64,000 nt of DNA from an uncultured Ignavibacteria bacterium. Lineage in GTDB: Bacteria; Bacteroidota; Ignavibacteria; Kapaibacteriales; UBA2268. The stretch is taken from contig CAIOZA010000021.1 in NCBI GenBank assembly GCA_903862655.1, positions 1 to 64,000 of the forward strand. The letters run 5' to 3'. The notes beneath the pieces were generated by a model. It had not been told where the DNA came from and searched no databases. It was given only the letters and a program-made list of their open reading frames with translations. Both the position numbers and the translations under genes were made by a program. Below are positions 61,160-64,000 of this stretch, one piece after another (position 1 is the stretch's first letter; the number at the start of each line of letters is the position of its first letter).

Positions 61160-62983
61160 ATGGAAATATTCGAATTGCGAGAAAACAAAGAAAAGTATCA
61201 ATTTCTAAGAGAACTAAATATAGATGAAATCATTGCTGAAACAAAAGAATCTGACTGTTTATATTTATCTTCTATCTTTCAAAATCACCAGAAAGACCAT
61301 TTTGAAAAGAACGATTTTACTAAATCATCAGCTTTTTTATTGTTAAATGATGTTACCTCAATGGGATTAGATGTTAAAGAGTTTTCATTAAGTTTTAATC
61401 CTTTATGGTCTAGTCCTCAAGGTCGTACCGCAGTTATTGATGATTTTTCAAATGACGATTTAGATATTTTTAAAGAATTAATTAATAAAACCAACAATTT
61501 AGTTTTAAAAGCCAGACTATCTGATGTAGTGTGGCAAAGAACAAAACATAGTGCTTTTGCAGAAATAGCAATTGATTCTTATTTCAACTATTCAAAAGAA
61601 CTAATTGAAACTGATGATAAAATATGGGTTTATCAACCACTTGAGAGATCAATATTGATCTCAAATAACATTAAAGATGAGTCTAGGATAAATGAAATAG
61701 TTAAATATCTTGAGTCTTGGATATTGAGTAATAAAGAAAATGAAGATAATATTTTGATTGATAAATTTGCCAAACTTTTGGTTCATTTTAAATATGGAGA
61801 ATTAAGTAATCTGGCTAAAATATTAGAAAATTTAGCTGAACTTTCAGAAAGCAAAAAAAATTTTTACATGGCAGTACAAAGATGGGATCTTATTTCAGAA
61901 ATATGGCAAAAATTAAACAATCTTGATTTAAAGAAAATTGCTGATCTAAGAGCAGTTGAAGCCCTTAGAAAAGATTCAAAACTCAATGAATCCCAGGGGA
62001 ATTACTTTAATGCCCCATCCTTACTAAGTCAAGCATATCAGAGGCTGAAACAAATTGGTGGAACTGATGAATTAAGGAAAGATGTTAATGATGAACTGGT
62101 AATTTTACAGGCAAGTTCAAGAAAATATATGCAAACAATTTCGCATGAATTTGATATTACAGAATTTGTGAACCAGGCAAAAAATTTTGTTCAGAACAAA
62201 GTAAAAAAGGAAGCATTGATTTCTTTTGCTTTATCAATTAATATAAATCAACTAGAAAGTTTAACAAAAACAGTACAAAAGAATATTAATGATTTTCCTT
62301 TTCTGAATTTATTTAATCACTCTGTGATAGATAGAAGAGGAAGAACTATCGGTAAAATTCCATCTATGTATATTAATAATAATTCAGAAGACACTGACTT
62401 AACAAATAAGATAATTCAAACAGCAGCACAGAATGATGATTTATTGGTATCGTGCTACATTACACCTATGTTTAGAATAATAACAAATGAGCATTACATT
62501 GATTATGAAATTTTAAAAGAAATTTTATCTTTTAATCCGGTAGTTCCTCAGGATACAATAGATATATTTCAAAATGCTTTTCACTACTGCTTTAATAATG
62601 ACTTCGTAATAGGAATGAGTTTATTAATTCCACAAGTTGAACATGTCATTAAGAACATTTTAAATGACAATGGATTAAATATTTCAACTTTTAACAGAAA
62701 CGCCGAAATCCAGGAAGATAGATCATTTAAAGATCTTATCCATACATACAAAGAACAATTAAATTTCATTTTGGATGAAAACATGGTTTTTGAAATAAAT
62801 CATGTCTTTAATGAGAAAATTAGTTTTAATCTGAGAAATGAATTTGCTCATGGAAATATGAATACACAAAGTTTTTACTCTAGTGGTAGTATCTACGGAT
62901 TTTGGTTGATCTGGAGATTGTGTGTCATAGGACATTTGTATACTAATAAAATGACTATTGATAAAGAGAATGAGATAGAATAA
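61160..62983 (+). CDS. DUF4209 family protein with HEPN-type motif
   Basis: 607 residues, largely helical. The C-terminal region matches DUF4209: LLIPQVEHVIKNIL, a long spacer, then NLRNEFAHGNM. The R-x4-H (Arg559, His564) is the catalytic signature of HEPN RNases. The N-terminal ~300 residues (ESDCLYLSSIFQNHQKDHF) are unfamiliar and repeat-like. The gene starts 2 bases after hsdS, so it belongs to the same transcript. HEPN proteins in such operons often cut RNA when the infection is sensed; that role is inferred here. Confidence 0.75.
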   Translation: MEIFELRENKEKYQFLRELNIDEIIAETKESDCLYLSSIFQNHQKDHFEKNDFTKSSAFLLLNDVTSMGLDVKEFSLSFNPLWSSPQGRTAVIDDFSNDDLDIFKELINKTNNLVLKARLSDVVWQRTKHSAFAEIAIDSYFNYSKELIETDDKIWVYQPLERSILISNNIKDESRINEIVKYLESWILSNKENEDNILIDKFAKLLVHFKYGELSNLAKILENLAELSESKKNFYMAVQRWDLISEIWQKLNNLDLKKIADLRAVEALRKDSKLNESQGNYFNAPSLLSQAYQRLKQIGGTDELRKDVNDELVILQASSRKYMQTISHEFDITEFVNQAKNFVQNKVKKEALISFALSININQLESLTKTVQKNINDFPFLNLFNHSVIDRRGRTIGKIPSMYINNNSEDTDLTNKIIQTAAQNDDLLVSCYITPMFRIITNEHYIDYEILKEILSFNPVVPQDTIDIFQNAFHYCFNNDFVIGMSLLIPQVEHVIKNILNDNGLNISTFNRNAEIQEDRSFKDLIHTYKEQLNFILDENMVFEINHVFNEKISFNLRNEFAHGNMNTQSFYSSGSIYGFWLIWRLCVIGHLYTNKMTIDKENEIE

Positions 62984-63121
62984 AATCATTTTAAATAATA
63001 ACTATGAGAACAATTAATAGAGAAAATAATAACAGTGCTTCAATAATGACAATCGAAGTCGTTAATATCCTTATATTAGAATTGATCAGAAATTTTAAAT
63101 CGAATTAAACCGAAAGTCAAA

Positions 63122-64000
63122 ATGGAAAAAATTACACCTGACAATCTGAAACTACTATTGCAAGATTTTTATAAGTGGTACTCTACAAATGAACACAGTA
63201 AACGTGAAAAGGAATACACTGAATTTCAAAATAAAGACTATTGGTCAGGAATAGAAAACACTGAATTGATAAATGTGATGACTGAATTTGTCAGATTAGG
63301 TGGTGGAATTCAGAGTGGAGGTGAGAGAAACGAAGGTCGATTCAATGAATATCTGAAACCAAAGGTTGTCGAATTTAAAGAGGCTGTTCTGACAATATTT
63401 AAGAATAACTTCGATTTAGAATCTTGGTGGGAATCTATGAATAACTTCCCAGGGTTTGGCATTGGGATCAGATCTATATTCCTTCATAGAGTAAATCCAC
63501 AAAAATATGTTATATGTAATGATAAATCAATTGACGGTTTCAAACTTGTGGGATATATAGATAAAGAAAAGTCAAATAAATTTCAAAGATATTTGAATGC
63601 TAAAGATATTATTGATGAATTTATTCGAGATACCAATGAAAACTTGACATATTATCAAGTTGATTCAATCTGGGAATACATTGTTGGTCAGGGATTGGGA
63701 TATGAATATCTGCCTTGTAGTAAAAACATAAACTTCTTTAAAATTGCACCTGGTGAGAAGGGTAAATATTGGGATGATTTTAAAAAGGATAAAGAGATAA
63801 GAATTCATTATCCACCTATACCAGACTTAAACACATTTGACACAAAAGCAGAACTAATTGATTTTATTAGAGAGCATAATGTATTTTCGGGATCTCAAGT
63901 TAATATTAAATCCGAGGAAATTTGGTACTTTAAAAATATAAAAATCGGCGATATGATATTGGCTAACAAAGGCTTAGGAGGAATCTTAGGTAGAGGTATC
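63122..64000 (+). CDS. McrB-like protein, N-terminal part (runs off the window)
   Basis: An open frame of 293 codons from the ATG at 63122 to the last base, with no stop. From about residue 215, KIAPGEKGKYWDDFKK, IRIHYPPIPDL, EIWYFKNIKIGDMILANKG and GGILGRG match the EVE/YTH-like domain found ahead of McrB-type GTPases, which binds modified bases. The first 200 residues (FPGFGIGIRSIFLHRVNPQKY) are a helical region seen in some relatives. The AAA+ GTPase part should lie to the right, with McrC after it. Between 62984 and 63121 only a doubtful 34-codon frame (63004-63108) is seen. Confidence 0.75.
   Translation, partial: MEKITPDNLKLLLQDFYKWYSTNEHSKREKEYTEFQNKDYWSGIENTELINVMTEFVRLGGGIQSGGERNEGRFNEYLKPKVVEFKEAVLTIFKNNFDLESWWESMNNFPGFGIGIRSIFLHRVNPQKYVICNDKSIDGFKLVGYIDKEKSNKFQRYLNAKDIIDEFIRDTNENLTYYQVDSIWEYIVGQGLGYEYLPCSKNINFFKIAPGEKGKYWDDFKKDKEIRIHYPPIPDLNTFDTKAELIDFIREHNVFSGSQVNIKSEEIWYFKNIKIGDMILANKGLGGILGRGI

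Noticed and set aside
63004-63108. 34-residue frame between the DUF4209 gene and the McrB-like gene
   Set aside because: Too short and without supporting signals; it may simply be leader sequence.

Overview
The window is AT-rich, compact chromosomal DNA from a Gram-negative bacterium of the Bacteroidota / Chlorobiota / Ignavibacteriota superphylum. The evidence is: two type IX secretion sorting domains (the partial gene at the left edge and the 52.7-54.6 kb protein), several TAnnTTTG-type promoter elements lying almost on the start codon, DUF2851, Fib_succ_major (FISUMP) domains, a BT4734-like replication protein, PdxB-type vitamin B6 synthesis and a porin-multiheme-cytochrome cluster. An Ignavibacteria- or Kapabacteria-like lineage fits best, but this is inference.

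Layout. 0-3.6 kb: tail of a T9SS cargo gene, an aminotransferase, a palindromic repeat, pdxB and a vapBC toxin-antitoxin pair. 3.6-10.1 kb: a same-strand cluster built around carbamoyl phosphate and ornithine (ornithine carbamoyltransferase, carbamate kinase, an unusual aspartate-carbamoyltransferase homologue with two altered active-site positions, ornithine aminotransferase, a GH3 glycosidase and a COG2403 P-loop protein). 10.2-15.4 kb: rlmD, queE and an AAA/TPR ATPase on the minus strand, then a tyrosine-recombinase homologue lacking nearly all catalytic residues. 15.4-27.2 kb: a minus-strand cluster of four multiheme cytochromes (32 heme motifs by my count), an outer-membrane beta-barrel, two NHL-repeat proteins and a CcmF heme lyase, a likely extracellular electron-transfer conduit. 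27.5-45.4 kb: mostly housekeeping genes (TauE/SafE transporter, rnpB RNA, zinc-ribbon protein, Nif3-like, dnaB, rsmE, PgpH-like, xerD/C, lptF/G, pyrF, ybeY, smg-like DUF494), ending in tRNA-Arg(CCT).

45.4-64 kb is accessory DNA. Directly after the tRNA gene lies an integrative- or plasmid-like replication module: a small unknown gene, an iteron-rich T-tract region that looks like a replication origin, a primase/helicase-type replication protein, two small helix-turn-helix genes and an unknown gene. No integrase is visible. Then come a lipoprotein beside a large bulged palindrome, a FISUMP protein flanked by two related palindromes, a homologue of cyanobacterial acyl-ACP reductase, decayed gene remnants, and a defence island. 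The island is a type I restriction-modification operon (hsdM, hsdS) with a YhcG-type nuclease gene wedged between hsdM and hsdS and flanked by 18-bp direct repeats, then a DUF4209/HEPN gene, then the start of an McrB-like gene running off the right edge.

The most interesting signals are the altered carbamoyltransferase in its cluster, the OmpA-fused cytochrome with non-standard heme motifs next to its own CcmF, the iteron origin, and the repeat-flanked nuclease cassette inside the type I RM operon. All identifications come from reading motifs and gene order; no database search was possible.
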